A stretch of 64,000 nucleotides of DNA from Streptococcus hyointestinalis (GTDB taxonomy: Bacteria; Bacillota; Bacilli; Lactobacillales; Streptococcaceae), in contig NZ_JAAKGB010000001.1 of NCBI RefSeq assembly GCF_011039275.1, positions 2,046,001-2,110,000 of the forward strand, given 5' to 3'. Shown here piece by piece: positions 7,965 to 14,672 of this stretch. The position numbers and the translations under genes were made by a program. Positions within the stretch are counted from its first letter, which is position 1; every line of letters begins with the position of its first letter. The notes beneath the pieces were generated by a model that had not been told where the DNA came from, searched no databases, and saw nothing but the letters and a program-made list of their open reading frames with translations.

Positions 7965-8425
7965 TTTGCTGTTTCTCCTTGCTTAAATACTAATAACTCT
8001 CCTGCGTTAAACCAATAGGCAAAACGTAAGTAAGCACGGTCTCTGACCCTGTAATAGTCGCTTTCGCTGATGTTGTGCTTCATGCTGAAACTTAAGTCTT
8101 TTAGGGTCACATCTTTGTGCTTTTCAAAAAAATTGTAGGTCAGCACTGTCTTGTACCTGCCGTCTTTGGCGTCTGCTAGCTCAATCGTTTCTTTGATTTC
8201 GTTCAGTAGCTGCCTAGCATAAAATACCTTCATCGACTGCCGTTTATCGTCAAGCCGTCCCCTAGCGATAGACTCCAAAACCAGTACACGTTTTACTAAC
8301 TCCCTAACCTTGGCGATCGTTTTGCGTTCATCAACTTCACCCCAAAAATCAACACTGAAATCAAATAAAACTTTCTTCCCTGTTAGTTTAGGGTCATTAG
8401 CAAGCGTAACGTTATCTTGTGCCAT
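7961..8425 (-). CDS. ArpU-like phage transcriptional regulator
   Basis: The 154-residue protein ends with a region resembling the sigma-like C-terminus of the ArpU/RinA group: SISM-type helix, then SESDYYRVRDRAYLRFAYWF and NAGELLVF. ArpU-type proteins activate late or packaging genes of Gram-positive phages and are common in satellites. The N-terminal half is charged and helical. It overlaps the 205-residue gene by four bases and follows the 68-residue gene by one base, so all three are one unit. The assignment rests on pattern only. Confidence 0.55.
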   Translation of the reverse strand: MAQDNVTLANDPKLTGKKVLFDFSVDFWGEVDERKTIAKVRELVKRVLVLESIARGRLDDKRQSMKVFYARQLLNEIKETIELADAKDGRYKTVLTYNFFEKHKDVTLKDLSFSMKHNISESDYYRVRDRAYLRFAYWFNAGELLVFKQGETAK

Positions 8426-8426
8426 G

Positions 8427-8633
8427 CTAATCCTCCTTGACTGTCAGCCAATCGCTGTTTGTGTAGATATTGTTGCCTTGGTGTATCTCGCAGGGGCGCC
8501 CCTGTTCGCTCAAGGACTTCACAACTGCGATAATATCGGCAAAACTATCAAAGGTTAGGGCTTCATCATTGCCCTTGTGGTCTTTGTAAATCACTGTAGC
8601 CGGTTGGCTAAGTTGACCGCTGTATCGTTCCAT
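8427..8633 (-). CDS. Hypothetical small element protein, 68 residues
   Basis: A longer open frame begins at 8729, but the ATG at 8633 has a clear AGGAGG site 6-7 bases upstream and is chosen. The protein begins MERYSGQLSQPATVIYKDHK and is soluble, mixed alpha/beta, with no recognisable motif. It is the first gene of the unit that continues with the ArpU-like gene. A TATAAT box on the minus strand (8680-8685) lies upstream, although no good -35 is seen. Confidence 0.65.
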   Translation of the reverse strand: MERYSGQLSQPATVIYKDHKGNDEALTFDSFADIIAVVKSLSEQGRPCEIHQGNNIYTNSDWLTVKED

Positions 8634-8720
8634 ATTGACCTCCTGTTTAGCTGTGTTATTTCTTTCAAAGTATAACTTTATTATAGCGCTGTATGCTTGT
8701 TGTGACCTCTGATATTTCTC

Positions 8721-8752
8721 CCAAAACAAAAGCCCTAGCTTAAACTAGGACT
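8721..8752 (-). terminator. Terminator after the 47-residue gene
   Basis: AGTCCTAG and CTAGGGCT form an 8-bp stem with one G-T pair. TTTTGTTTT follows on the minus strand. It separates the upstream small-gene unit from the ArpU-like unit. Confidence 0.7.
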
Positions 8753-8757
8753 TTGCT

Positions 8758-8901
8758 TCATTTTTTATCTTTATAGCGTTTTTTGTACTCATCCGCAATG
8801 ATACGATTACGTTTAGCCTTGACCTGCTCATCACTTGAACCGAATAGCCAAGGTAAACCAAATAAAAGAAATATAACTACCCAAAAAATAAAATTTTCCA
8901 T
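8758..8901 (-). CDS. Small membrane protein, 47 residues
   Basis: The peptide has one N-terminal membrane helix (about residues 4-19, FIFWVVIFLLFGLPWLF) and a basic cytoplasmic tail (KAKRNRIIADEYKKRYKDKK). The start is the ATG at 8901, overlapping the region just past the stop of the upstream HTH gene, with AGGAG upstream. The family is unknown. Satellites and prophages often carry such peptides, including superinfection exclusion factors, but there is no direct evidence here. Confidence 0.6.
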   Translation of the reverse strand: MENFIFWVVIFLLFGLPWLFGSSDEQVKAKRNRIIADEYKKRYKDKK

Positions 8902-8902
8902 A

Positions 8903-9103
8903 TCATTTCTCCTTGTCATTTAATCTTTCAGCATAATCACATAGCTTACCAGCAATCTTCAACGTCATGTTTTCTAACTTGCTCGTATTGTTGCGATAGC
9001 CATCAATAACAGAAATCCTAATCCCTGTTTCCTTTGAGATACGATAAGTCGTTACATCGCTCTCAAATAACTGCTGTATGGTTTTTTCAACTTCTTTAAT
9101 CAT
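8903..9103 (-). CDS. Small HTH DNA-binding protein, 66 residues
   Basis: The sequence has a helix-turn-helix-like segment (TTYRISKETGIRISVIDGYR, about residues 18-37), resembling Cro-type or phage-type HTH proteins. Its promoter carries a perfect inverted repeat TATACCT/AGGTATA lying between the -35 and -10 boxes, so autoregulation is likely. It precedes the 47-residue membrane gene in a two-gene unit. The role within the element is unknown. Confidence 0.65.
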   Translation of the reverse strand: MIKEVEKTIQQLFESDVTTYRISKETGIRISVIDGYRNNTSKLENMTLKIAGKLCDYAERLNDKEK

Positions 9104-9132
9104 TTAGTCTTCCTTATCAACCTTACAATGAC

Positions 9133-9161
9133 ATTATACCTTTTTTTAGGTATATAAGCAA
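9133..9161 (-). promoter_or_regulatory. Promoter with embedded operator for the 66-residue HTH gene
   Basis: Minus-strand TTGCTT (9156-9161), 17-base spacer, TATAAT (9133-9138). The inverted repeat TATACCT/AGGTATA (9135-9141 with 9148-9154) overlaps the -10 and fills the spacer, as expected for an operator of an autoregulated repressor. Confidence 0.65.
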
Positions 9162-9276
9162 GCGATTTGTGTTTATTATCATCGTTTTTTTGCTATAGAG
9201 AGTTTTCCACGCCCTCCAAACAGCAAGGCAGGAGTCAAACCTGCTAGAGCTCTCACGTTGAGCACTTGCTGGATTA

Positions 9277-9423
9277 TTACTTATTAGGCATTTTAGCAGC
9301 AATTTTACTTAAGTGTTTTCCCCAGAGCGACAGACACCATAGTACTGCCGATGAGCAAATGATAACACCTCCGCTAATAGCAAATATCCAAAGCAGTATA
9401 GTTTTCAATAATTCGACCATCAT
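9277..9423 (-). CDS. Small membrane protein, 48 residues
   Basis: The peptide starts MMVELLKTILLWIFAISGGV and continues as one long hydrophobic helix (about residues 5-34) ending in a basic tail (WGKHLSKIAAKMPNK). The ribosome site AGAGG precedes the first ATG at 9423. It lies 80 bases downstream of the DnaC-like gene on the same strand. The family is not recognised. The plus-strand frame opposite it has no ribosome site and is taken as its shadow. Confidence 0.6.
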   Translation of the reverse strand: MMVELLKTILLWIFAISGGVIICSSAVLWCLSLWGKHLSKIAAKMPNK

Positions 9424-9503
9424 GTACCTCTTTCTAGTCAAAAGTTAGCAATTCACCGTAATTGTACACTTCAGCAAATTCCAGTAAAGCATGCTCCAGA
9501 ACC

Positions 9504-10361
9504 CTATAGAAGTCCGTCTCCTTTTAGTTTATTGATTGAGTACCGTTTATCCTTGATACCAAATGCTTTAAAAGAATTACCCTCCAGCCCTGTTAAGATA
9601 CGGCTATAATTCCGCTCATTGTAGACCTGCTTTAATTCCTGCCCTGTCAAGTTCGTGTTGATAATGGTGTTCTTGCGATTATTCAAGACGTCAAATAGAA
9701 AATCTTGCTCCCAGTCACTTTTTGGCTTGATAGTTGCGTTCTTAGCTCCCAAATCATCAATGATCAGAAAATCAACTGACTGGAGTAATTTCACAGCTTC
9801 AAACTCTGTTAGACTTGCACCGCCGCCATAGTTCCAACCCTCCTTGATACGTTTGATAATCTCTGTTAAATTCACAAACAGCACCCTTTTAGGTTCGCCT
9901 TTTTCCTTAAAGCCTTCGTTTAAGGCTTTAGCCATTGCAACGCTAAGGTGGCTTTTTCCTATGCCTGTACCGCCTGTTAGCAGCGTGTTGCCGTTCATAC
10001 CGTTAAGATATTTCTGTACCTGCCCCTTGGCAAAGTCTAACATCTGCTTTTCTTCTGTCGTTTCAGTTGTAAAGTTTTCAAAGGTTGCTTCTTTCAAGTT
10101 TTCTGGGATAACACTGTCTCGCATGAGTACGTTGTAAGTCTTTTGATAGACCCTAGCATTAAAACCTTTTTCAACAACACTGCGCTCCTTTTGTTTAATC
10201 AACTCTTTGGCGCATATAGGACAGTAAGGGGCTGGCTTCCTTGGCTTGTCCTCACCTGCCATCTTTAGCTCTCTGTCAATCTGGATAAGATTAACCCCAT
10301 GTATCGGACAAAGCTCATCTAGCTGTTTCAAGTGTTCTAAATTCTCAAAAGGTTGTTGCAT
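9504..10361 (-). CDS. DnaC/IstB-like helicase loader ATPase
   Basis: The 285-residue protein has an N-terminal zinc-finger-like region (CPIHG near residue 18 and CPIC near 48). An AAA+ domain follows, with Walker A LLTGGTGIGKSHLSVAMA (about 127-144) and Walker B FLIIDDLGAKN. This is the architecture of DnaC/DnaI-type loaders that place the replicative helicase at an origin. It follows the initiator gene by 16 bases, with GGAGG upstream of the ATG. With the RepA_N-type initiator it forms a replication module. Confidence 0.88.
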   Translation of the reverse strand: MQQPFENLEHLKQLDELCPIHGVNLIQIDRELKMAGEDKPRKPAPYCPICAKELIKQKERSVVEKGFNARVYQKTYNVLMRDSVIPENLKEATFENFTTETTEEKQMLDFAKGQVQKYLNGMNGNTLLTGGTGIGKSHLSVAMAKALNEGFKEKGEPKRVLFVNLTEIIKRIKEGWNYGGGASLTEFEAVKLLQSVDFLIIDDLGAKNATIKPKSDWEQDFLFDVLNNRKNTIINTNLTGQELKQVYNERNYSRILTGLEGNSFKAFGIKDKRYSINKLKGDGLL

Positions 10362-10377
10362 ATCTGGTTACCTCCTT

Positions 10378-11232
10378 CTAAAATGGAACGTCTGGAAAAG
10401 GGTCGAAAGGTTCATTATCTGCTTCTTGCTGATTAGGCTGTTGCTGTCGCTGATAGTCAGCTTTATTTTGTTTGACCTGCTCAACGGTTCTCAACCCTCG
10501 ACTCTGCCAATTGTTAAGAATAGCCCTTGTGTACCTAATAGACTTCCCTGCATTCAAGATAGTTTCATCTAGGGCAAATAACACTAAAGCCTGTCCATGA
10601 GTTTCTAACAAGTCCTCCACCTCCTCAACAACTCGACCACCTACCGACATTTCACCAAAGGCTTCCTTGAGTTTTTCAAAAATAGGATTTTTGTCGGCAA
10701 CTTCAGCGGCTCCTTCTTGATTAGTAGTTCTTGATATATCAGTCTTGTTTATTAGTCTTGATATATTAGTCTTGATTCCGTGTAAATTGTTCACGCCCTG
10801 TTGTGTACTTTCTACACGCCCATTGTGTAAATTGTTCACGCCCTGTTGTGTACTTTCTACACGCCCATTGTGTAAATTGTTCACGCCCTGTTGGTCTTTC
10901 GGAACGCCTAGGTACAGTCTGTTGGGTTTATTTGCCCCTTGAGTAACCTCATTGAGTAATTGATAATCTGATAGCTCCTTTTTCAATTTCACAACGGTTT
11001 TATTACTGCAGTTCAAATCAAGCATAAACTGGTCTATCGTATAATACTGATAAGTGTAACCTTGTTCATCAGTCCAGCCGTTTTTGACAGACAAGTCTAA
11101 CCTGTCAAATAGCAGCATGTACATTGACCTAGCACCAACGCTGAGACCTTGATATTCTTTACTTTCAAAAAGCGCTCTGGGCATTTTGTAAAATTTCATA
11201 GCTTGTTTGATTTCTTTGGTTAAAATAAGCAC
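10378..11232 (-). CDS. Replication initiator (RepA_N-type N-terminus, DnaD-like C-terminus)
   Basis: The N-terminal domain (about 1-110) matches the RepA_N pattern: FYKMPRALFESKEYQGLSVG, ARSMYMLLFDRLDLS, then a winged-helix region. The C-terminal part (about 190-250) resembles the DnaD/DnaB_2 domain (VLFALDETILNAGKSIRYTR). Between them the protein has two and a half copies of a 15-residue repeat (QQGVNNLHNGRVEST), encoded by 45-bp tandem repeats. In RepA_N plasmids the origin iterons lie inside rep in the same place. The start codon is GTG at 11232. Initiator role is well supported, the origin position is inferred. Confidence 0.82.
   Translation of the reverse strand: MLILTKEIKQAMKFYKMPRALFESKEYQGLSVGARSMYMLLFDRLDLSVKNGWTDEQGYTYQYYTIDQFMLDLNCSNKTVVKLKKELSDYQLLNEVTQGANKPNRLYLGVPKDQQGVNNLHNGRVESTQQGVNNLHNGRVESTQQGVNNLHGIKTNISRLINKTDISRTTNQEGAAEVADKNPIFEKLKEAFGEMSVGGRVVEEVEDLLETHGQALVLFALDETILNAGKSIRYTRAILNNWQSRGLRTVEQVKQNKADYQRQQQPNQQEADNEPFDPFPDVPF
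10781..10893. repeat. 45-bp iterons inside rep (candidate replication origin)
   Basis: Two exact 45-base copies (10781-10825 and 10826-10870) and a 23-base partial third copy (10871-10893) are in tandem. Each begins TGTAAATTGTTCACGCCCTG. The exactness at DNA level, including silent positions, suggests selection on DNA or recent duplication. Position within the initiator gene matches the origins of RepA_N replicons. Confidence 0.75.
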
Positions 11233-11247
11233 TTTGCTCTATCCCTC

Positions 11248-11514
11248 CTAATCTAATGTCAAAAAGTTATAAACGTCACTTTTTCGATAATAGATTTTCT
11301 TGCTATTCTCAAAAGGTGACTGGTAAGTCTTTAAACCTTGGATCTCCCATTTTCTTAGCGTTGTTGAGCTGATATCTAGTTTCTGGAGTAATTCCGACCT
11401 AGAAATTAAATCAAAGTCATCATTATCTTGCTTAGCTAGCTCTAGGCGCTTGGCTAGGTGTTCATCAATCTTGGTTAATAGCTCAAGCTCTGCTTCTTGT
11501 GATAATAGCTGCAT
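11248..11514 (-). CDS. Excisionase-like HTH protein, 88 residues
   Basis: The C-terminal half reads as a MerR/excisionase-type winged helix: SRSELLQKLDISSTTLRKWE followed by YYRKSDVYNFLTLD, the usual end of such domains. The N-terminal half is a charged helix. Possible roles are excisionase (Xis) for the integrase or an AlpA-like activator. It lies between the small membrane gene and rep in the leftward early unit. GGAGGGT precedes the ATG at 11514. Confidence 0.65.
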   Translation of the reverse strand: MQLLSQEAELELLTKIDEHLAKRLELAKQDNDDFDLISRSELLQKLDISSTTLRKWEIQGLKTYQSPFENSKKIYYRKSDVYNFLTLD

Positions 11515-11525
11515 GGTTCACCCTC

Positions 11526-11720
11526 CTAATGTCTCTCAATCTGCATAACAGCGCCATAGCGTGCGCCTACGACTTCATCCCTAGAATTCTCCCTAGGTTC
11601 TAAAGGCTCGCTATCAAGCGTAAAATAGCTTTCACGGCGTATTGCGACTATCAGCAAGACCATAGCCACCACAAAAAACACCAGGTAACCCATAGGACTT
11701 AGGTTCAGTTCATCAATCAT
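11526..11720 (-). CDS. Small membrane protein, 64 residues
   Basis: One membrane helix near the N-terminus (MGYLVFFVVAMVLLIVAIRR, about 10-29) is followed by a soluble tail with several Glu and Arg residues. GGAGG precedes the ATG at 11720. It overlaps the preceding gene by eight bases. The family is unknown. It is the third of several one-helix peptides in the element. Confidence 0.65.
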   Translation of the reverse strand: MIDELNLSPMGYLVFFVVAMVLLIVAIRRESYFTLDSEPLEPRENSRDEVVGARYGAVMQIERH

Positions 11721-11979
11721 TGCAAACCTCCTGTTCCCATCCTGCTTTTTCCAATTGCTCCAAAATATCGGCTGTTTTTTTCTGTATATCTGTCAATCTA
11801 TCAATAATTAGATTTGTAACACCATAAACCCCAGAGCGGTTAGTAACTAGATAGTTAAATTCTTCTACATCATTTGGGTTCTGTAAAATATAGCATTCAA
11901 CTATATCCGAAGCGCTCAAAATATCCGCTAAACCTGCATTGATAACGTCTATTTCACTCGTTAGTTCCTGTAATTTCAT
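11713..11979 (-). CDS. Hypothetical element protein, 88 residues
   Basis: A mostly helical, acidic protein (begins MKLQELTSEIDVINAGLADI) without recognisable motifs. It resembles the small structural-helix proteins found in early regions of streptococcal phages. GAGGTG lies upstream of the ATG at 11979. It is followed by the overlapping 64-residue membrane gene and preceded by the broken Rha gene. Confidence 0.65.
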   Translation of the reverse strand: MKLQELTSEIDVINAGLADILSASDIVECYILQNPNDVEEFNYLVTNRSGVYGVTNLIIDRLTDIQKKTADILEQLEKAGWEQEVCND

Positions 11980-12026
11980 TTTGTCACCTCTCGTTTTTCT
12001 AATCTATTAAACCTTTTTTCTTGCTC

Positions 12027-12748
12027 TTAATCCGTCAATAGTCCCGAAACGCCAAATACAGGCGGCATATATAGCCCAACTTCTGACGGATGCCAATCCT
12101 GCATGGTTGCTTTCAGATAAGCAGGTTTTAGCTTATCCTTAACAGCGCAGTAGTTGACAATCTCTTCAAAGGTTGCCAAACCAATCTCCATGACTTTAGG
12201 GCGAATAGAGGGATATACGAAAGCGAGATAGCTTTTTCATATCCGTAGTAGCGTAGCAAGCCATAGATGCCGATTGCAAAATAATCACGCCCTAGCTCAT
12301 CATCTTTTGGTTGAATAATGATTTCAGCGCTCGCCAAACACTCACGGATATTATTGACAAGGTGGTAAGAATTCGGTTCATCTAGCGACTTGTAACCCGC
12401 AAGGACTTTTTTCATTTGCTCGAACTGCTCGATATAGGCTACCTTGTATTCAAGCGCTCGCTGGCCAGTGTAACCCATAACTAAAAGTGTAAAACCCTTT
12501 TGGGTCATGTAGTAAATCGGTCGAATTTCACCCTTAGGGTCGGTGTACTCACCTTCCGCAAAATAGCTATCTAATGCGATTTCTGCAACGGGGGCAATTT
12601 TGCCCCCGTTAAATTCCAAGTTCTCAAGCTCATCAATTCGCTTGCGAATATCTCGCAAAACTCGCTTATGTTCTTTGTTGAAAACATCTGCTACTGTCAA
12701 ACTATCAACGACTAATGTATCGTTATGTAAAATAATTCCTAAATCCAT
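12027..12748 (-). pseudogene. Rha-family regulator with a frameshift
   Basis: The N-terminal domain (VVDSLTVADVFNKEHKRVLR, then YYMTQKGFTLLVMGYTG) is a phage Rha domain, found in antirepressor-like regulators. Reading from the ATG at 12748, the frame holds to about 12235 (YYGYEKAIS). It then runs into unlikely sequence and stops at 12128. The adjacent frame continues with protein-like sequence (PKVMEIGLATFEEIVNYCAV onward) to TAA at 12027. Inserting one base near 12235 would restore a 240-residue protein. Either the gene is inactivated, a sequencing error is present, or the shift is programmed. The ATG at 12820 lacks a ribosome site and is rejected as the start. Confidence 0.7.
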
Positions 12749-12799
12749 ATTCCTATTTTTGAGTACACAAAAAGCGCACTCCCTTTCTGTAATTTTTGG

Positions 12800-12828
12800 T
12801 TCACAAAATAGAGTACGCATGTTATAAT
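12800..12828 (+). promoter_or_regulatory. Plus-strand promoter opposing the early operon
   Basis: TTCACA (12800-12805), 17-base spacer, TATAAT (12823-12828). It drives the short RNA at 12835-12919 away from the Rha gene. Confidence 0.65.
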
Positions 12829-12834
12829 ATAAGC

Positions 12835-12919
12835 GTATCTCATATTTTGTTTTTAAATATGGGTGCGTGGTTGCCTGAAGCTCAAAATTTGGTCGTGGAG
12901 AGCTTCGGGCTTTTCTTTT
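12835..12919 (+). ncRNA. Candidate small antisense RNA A
   Basis: The predicted transcript of about 85 bases ends with a terminator formed by GCCTGAAGCTC (12873-12883) and GAGCTTCGGGC (12900-12910), followed by TTTTCTTTT. It is complementary to the gap between the ribbon-helix-helix gene and the Rha gene. It contains AATATGGGTGCGTGG, whose exact complement recurs at 13559-13573. Confidence 0.5.
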
Positions 12920-13094
12920 ACCTCAAAGTTTCATCAAGCAATTTAACAGCTTTTAGGACAGTCTCTGTCTTTGACAGACCTGTTTTTTTAGTAACATCAT
13001 CAATAAGTCTAAACTCATCTTCTGTTACTCGAATTGTAAGCCGTTTTTCTCGCTTGGTATTACCTTTCAAGGGTCGCCCCATTTTTTTAGCCAT
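12918..13094 (-). CDS. Ribbon-helix-helix (CopG-type) regulator, 58 residues
   Basis: The sequence MAKKMGRPLKGNTKREKRLT, then IRVTEDEFRLIDDVTKKTG and LSKTETVLKAVKLL, is a typical CopG/Arc-type ribbon-helix-helix protein: a beta strand (RLTIRVT) followed by two helices. Such proteins control plasmid copy number or phage early genes. The start is the ATG at 13094, three bases past the stop of the 50-residue gene. The longer plus-strand frame opposite it is a shadow. Confidence 0.75.
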   Translation of the reverse strand: MAKKMGRPLKGNTKREKRLTIRVTEDEFRLIDDVTKKTGLSKTETVLKAVKLLDETLR

Positions 13095-13096
13095 GT

Positions 13097-13249
13097 CTAC
13101 TTCTCTTTTTGCTGGAGAATGTTAGTTACAGCTAAACCAACGATAGTTAGATCATTTAATAAATCAGATAAATCAAAACCATTTGTTAGCGAAACAATAA
13201 AGCTCATTACTGTTAAAGCAATAATGACATACATCAGTTTTTGAGTCAT
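13097..13249 (-). CDS. Small membrane protein, 50 residues
   Basis: Begins MTQKLMYVIIALTVMSFIVS, one clear membrane helix (about 5-21), then a second hydrophobic stretch (about 34-45, LTIVGLAVTNIL) and a charged tail. It precedes the ribbon-helix-helix gene by two bases. The ribosome site (AGGGA) is modest. A short plus-strand RNA covers its 5' leader, so antisense control is possible. Confidence 0.55.
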   Translation of the reverse strand: MTQKLMYVIIALTVMSFIVSLTNGFDLSDLLNDLTIVGLAVTNILQQKEK

Positions 13250-13250
13250 G

Positions 13251-13279
13251 TTGCATTCCCTACAGTACTATGATACAAT
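13251..13279 (+). promoter_or_regulatory. Plus-strand promoter of candidate RNA B
   Basis: TTGCAT (13251-13256), 17-base spacer, TACAAT (13274-13279), immediately upstream (on the other strand) of the 50-residue gene start. Confidence 0.45.
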
Positions 13280-13285
13280 GTACAC

Positions 13286-13331
13286 GAAACCATCAAGGAG
13301 CTTGCGCTCCCTGCGTTTCGCTTTGGTTTTT
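13286..13331 (+). ncRNA. Candidate small antisense RNA B
   Basis: A short unit with hairpin GGAGC/GCTCC (13297-13311) enclosed by AAACC/GGTTT, ending in a T run at 13327-13331. It is complementary to the 5' leader of the 50-residue membrane gene. About 46 bases is short for a stable RNA, so confidence is low. Confidence 0.35.
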
Positions 13332-13443
13332 AGAAGAACTCTTTTGCAATATCGTAGACAAGTTTAGCCAGCGTTGTGACTGCAACGACTAACTCTACTT
13401 TATCTTTTGCGGAGAGTTTTTCTTTTTCCTTACGATGCTTCAT
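13330..13443 (-). CDS. Small basic element protein, 37 residues
   Basis: Begins MKHRKEKEKLSAKDKVELVV and ends AKLVYDIAKEFF. The first half is highly charged, the second amphipathic. The ATG at 13443 has AAAGG upstream and is driven by a consensus promoter (13497-13525). Function unknown. It is the first gene of the leftward unit 37-50-58 residues. Confidence 0.55.
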   Translation of the reverse strand: MKHRKEKEKLSAKDKVELVVAVTTLAKLVYDIAKEFF

Positions 13444-13486
13444 AGCACCTTTTCCTTTCTACTAGATTTGTGAGATTTCTCAACCT

Positions 13487-13525
13487 TACATAAACTATTA
13501 TAACTTATGTACAGCGCTATGTCAA
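13487..13525 (-). promoter_or_regulatory. Consensus promoter with operator for the leftward small-gene unit
   Basis: Perfect TTGACA (13520-13525), 17-base spacer, perfect TATAAT (13497-13502) on the minus strand. The inverted repeat TACATAA/TTATGTA (13487-13493 with 13505-13511) brackets the -10. GCTGTACA occurs twice upstream (13509-13516 and 13532-13539). So strong a promoter is almost certainly repressed by a bound protein. Confidence 0.75.
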
Positions 13526-13611
13526 TGGTTTTGTACAGCTTTTTTAAAAAAACTTTCGCCACGCACCCATATTCAATTGTCAAAGGACTATCTTTTTCTA
13601 GCAATTTATGC

Positions 13612-13748
13612 TAGAATATAAGCATAAAGACTTTATTAAACCCCTTTAGCCATAGCTTGCCTGCTGTGCTAATGTTGTTTAATTTGTTTTTTCTTCATAT
13701 CTTCTTAAAGGCTTTTTGAGTTGGGGAGCTCCGATAAGCCTTTTTTTG
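13612..13748 (+). ncRNA. Candidate small RNA C with promoter
   Basis: An extended -10 element (TGCTAGAAT, -10 at 13612-13617) is followed by about 125 bases ending in a terminator: AAAGGCTT (13707-13714) pairs with AAGCCTTT (13736-13743), then a T run. The transcript contains one copy of the 31-base repeat found upstream of the integrase. It lies downstream of, and antisense to, the 3' end of the second Rha gene. Inverted repeats CTAGCA/TGCTAG and TATGCT/AGCATA overlap the promoter. Confidence 0.5.
13636..13666 (+). repeat. 31-bp direct repeat, copy 1
   Basis: This 31-base sequence, containing TTTAGCCATAGCTTGCCTGC, recurs at 15315-15345 just before the integrase start with one mismatch. Its 3' part, GCTTGCCTGCTGA or GCTTGCCTGCTG, also recurs inverted at the left end (5799-5811). 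Confidence 0.8.
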
Positions 13749-13771
13749 TTGCGTTCATTTTTGGACACAAC

Positions 13772-14284
13772 TCAACGGTGATTAGTGTAATCAATGTCAC
13801 CCATCAGCATTGTTGCGAACGTAAACATCTTTCTAAGCTCTGTTAGCTTATTCGCTCTAGTATCAGCGTCTAATAGCGCCTGTGCTAGTCTGTCCAGATA
13901 GTCACATTCAGCGTCTACGCTGATACGTGGTTGTGGGGCTTGTGGGGCGTAGGGCAATTGCGTTTGTTGTTCGCCTAACTCCCAAAAAGCATTAATATAC
14001 TTAGCGGTAAAGATAGCGCCCTTTTCGCCTGTCATCTTGTGCTGGATAAACTCACACCCTTTTTTAGTAATCTGATAACAAGGCTGTGTCTTGCCGTTTT
14101 TAGCGGTATAGCTGTCTGCTACCCAAAATTGAGTAGCGGGCAATTTTGCCTTCTTCAAATATTCACTATATCTGCGAATATCTTTCATCAATCTAGAATG
14201 TTCTTTACCTGCCATTTCAGCCACTAGACGACTATCTAGACTAATAACTTTTGCTTGTTCTAAATTAACTTGTAAATGTTCCAT
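13772..14284 (-). CDS. Rha-family phage regulatory protein, 170 residues
   Basis: The N-terminal domain has the Rha pattern: VISLDSRLVAEMAGKEHSRL, then MKDIRRYSEYL, and CYQITKKGCEFIQHKMTGEK. The C-terminal half is less conserved. Rha-type proteins act as antirepressors or regulators in phages and satellites. AGAGGTAAAGAAT precedes the ATG at 14284. It is intact, unlike the second Rha gene in the element. Confidence 0.75.
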   Translation of the reverse strand: MEHLQVNLEQAKVISLDSRLVAEMAGKEHSRLMKDIRRYSEYLKKAKLPATQFWVADSYTAKNGKTQPCYQITKKGCEFIQHKMTGEKGAIFTAKYINAFWELGEQQTQLPYAPQAPQPRISVDAECDYLDRLAQALLDADTRANKLTELRKMFTFATMLMGDIDYTNHR

Positions 14285-14366
14285 ATTCTTTACCTCTCTA
14301 TTCTATGTTTTACTGTTTCCCACTGTATCCGCTATACCATAAAATCACCACCTTTCAAGTTCACGC

Positions 14367-14389
14367 GCTTATGCAAATTCTGCATAAGC
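14367..14389. repeat. Inverted repeat between HTH gene and Rha gene
   Basis: GCTTATGC (14367-14374) and GCATAAGC (14382-14389) form an 8-bp perfect palindrome with a 7-base loop. There is no T run, so it is more likely an operator or processing site than a terminator. Confidence 0.45.
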
Positions 14390-14405
14390 TATTAGTCAAA
14401 AATGT

Positions 14406-14594
14406 CTAATAGTCCTCTGCTAGCCATTCCATAACAGCGTTATAGATACGGCGTGGGGCGTCATAGTCGCCACGCTCTACTTTTCTTAGCGTAACGTTGG
14501 TAGTGTTCAGCTTCTTAGCTAAATCCTTGGCTGTCATCCGCTCAATAGCTCGCTTTACTCTGACTTGCTCAGCCATCTTTTCTGTAATCAGCAT
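14406..14594 (-). CDS. Cro-like HTH protein, 62 residues
   Basis: The protein is little more than a helix-turn-helix: MTAKDLAKKLNTTNVTLRKV near residues 20-39, then ERGDYDAPRRIYNAV. It is transcribed divergently from the CI-like repressor, with shared operators in between, the position of Cro or an early regulator. AAAGGAG precedes the ATG at 14594. Confidence 0.75.
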   Translation of the reverse strand: MLITEKMAEQVRVKRAIERMTAKDLAKKLNTTNVTLRKVERGDYDAPRRIYNAVMEWLAEDY

Positions 14595-14672
14595 GTTAAT
14601 AGCTCCTTTCTCTAAAAATAAAGGCAGACAGTGAAAAGTTGAATAGATTGATTGTCTGCTTGTAACTAAAAG

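Noticed and set aside
9266..9448. Plus-strand frame of 60 codons
   Set aside because: No ribosome site. The opposite strand encodes a more convincing small membrane protein.
10781..10893. CRISPR array
   Set aside because: The repeats are head-to-tail without spacers and in frame inside the rep gene, so they are iterons.
12796..13125. Plus-strand frame of 109 codons
   Set aside because: It lies opposite the ribbon-helix-helix gene and RNA A, has no ribosome site and no protein-like features.
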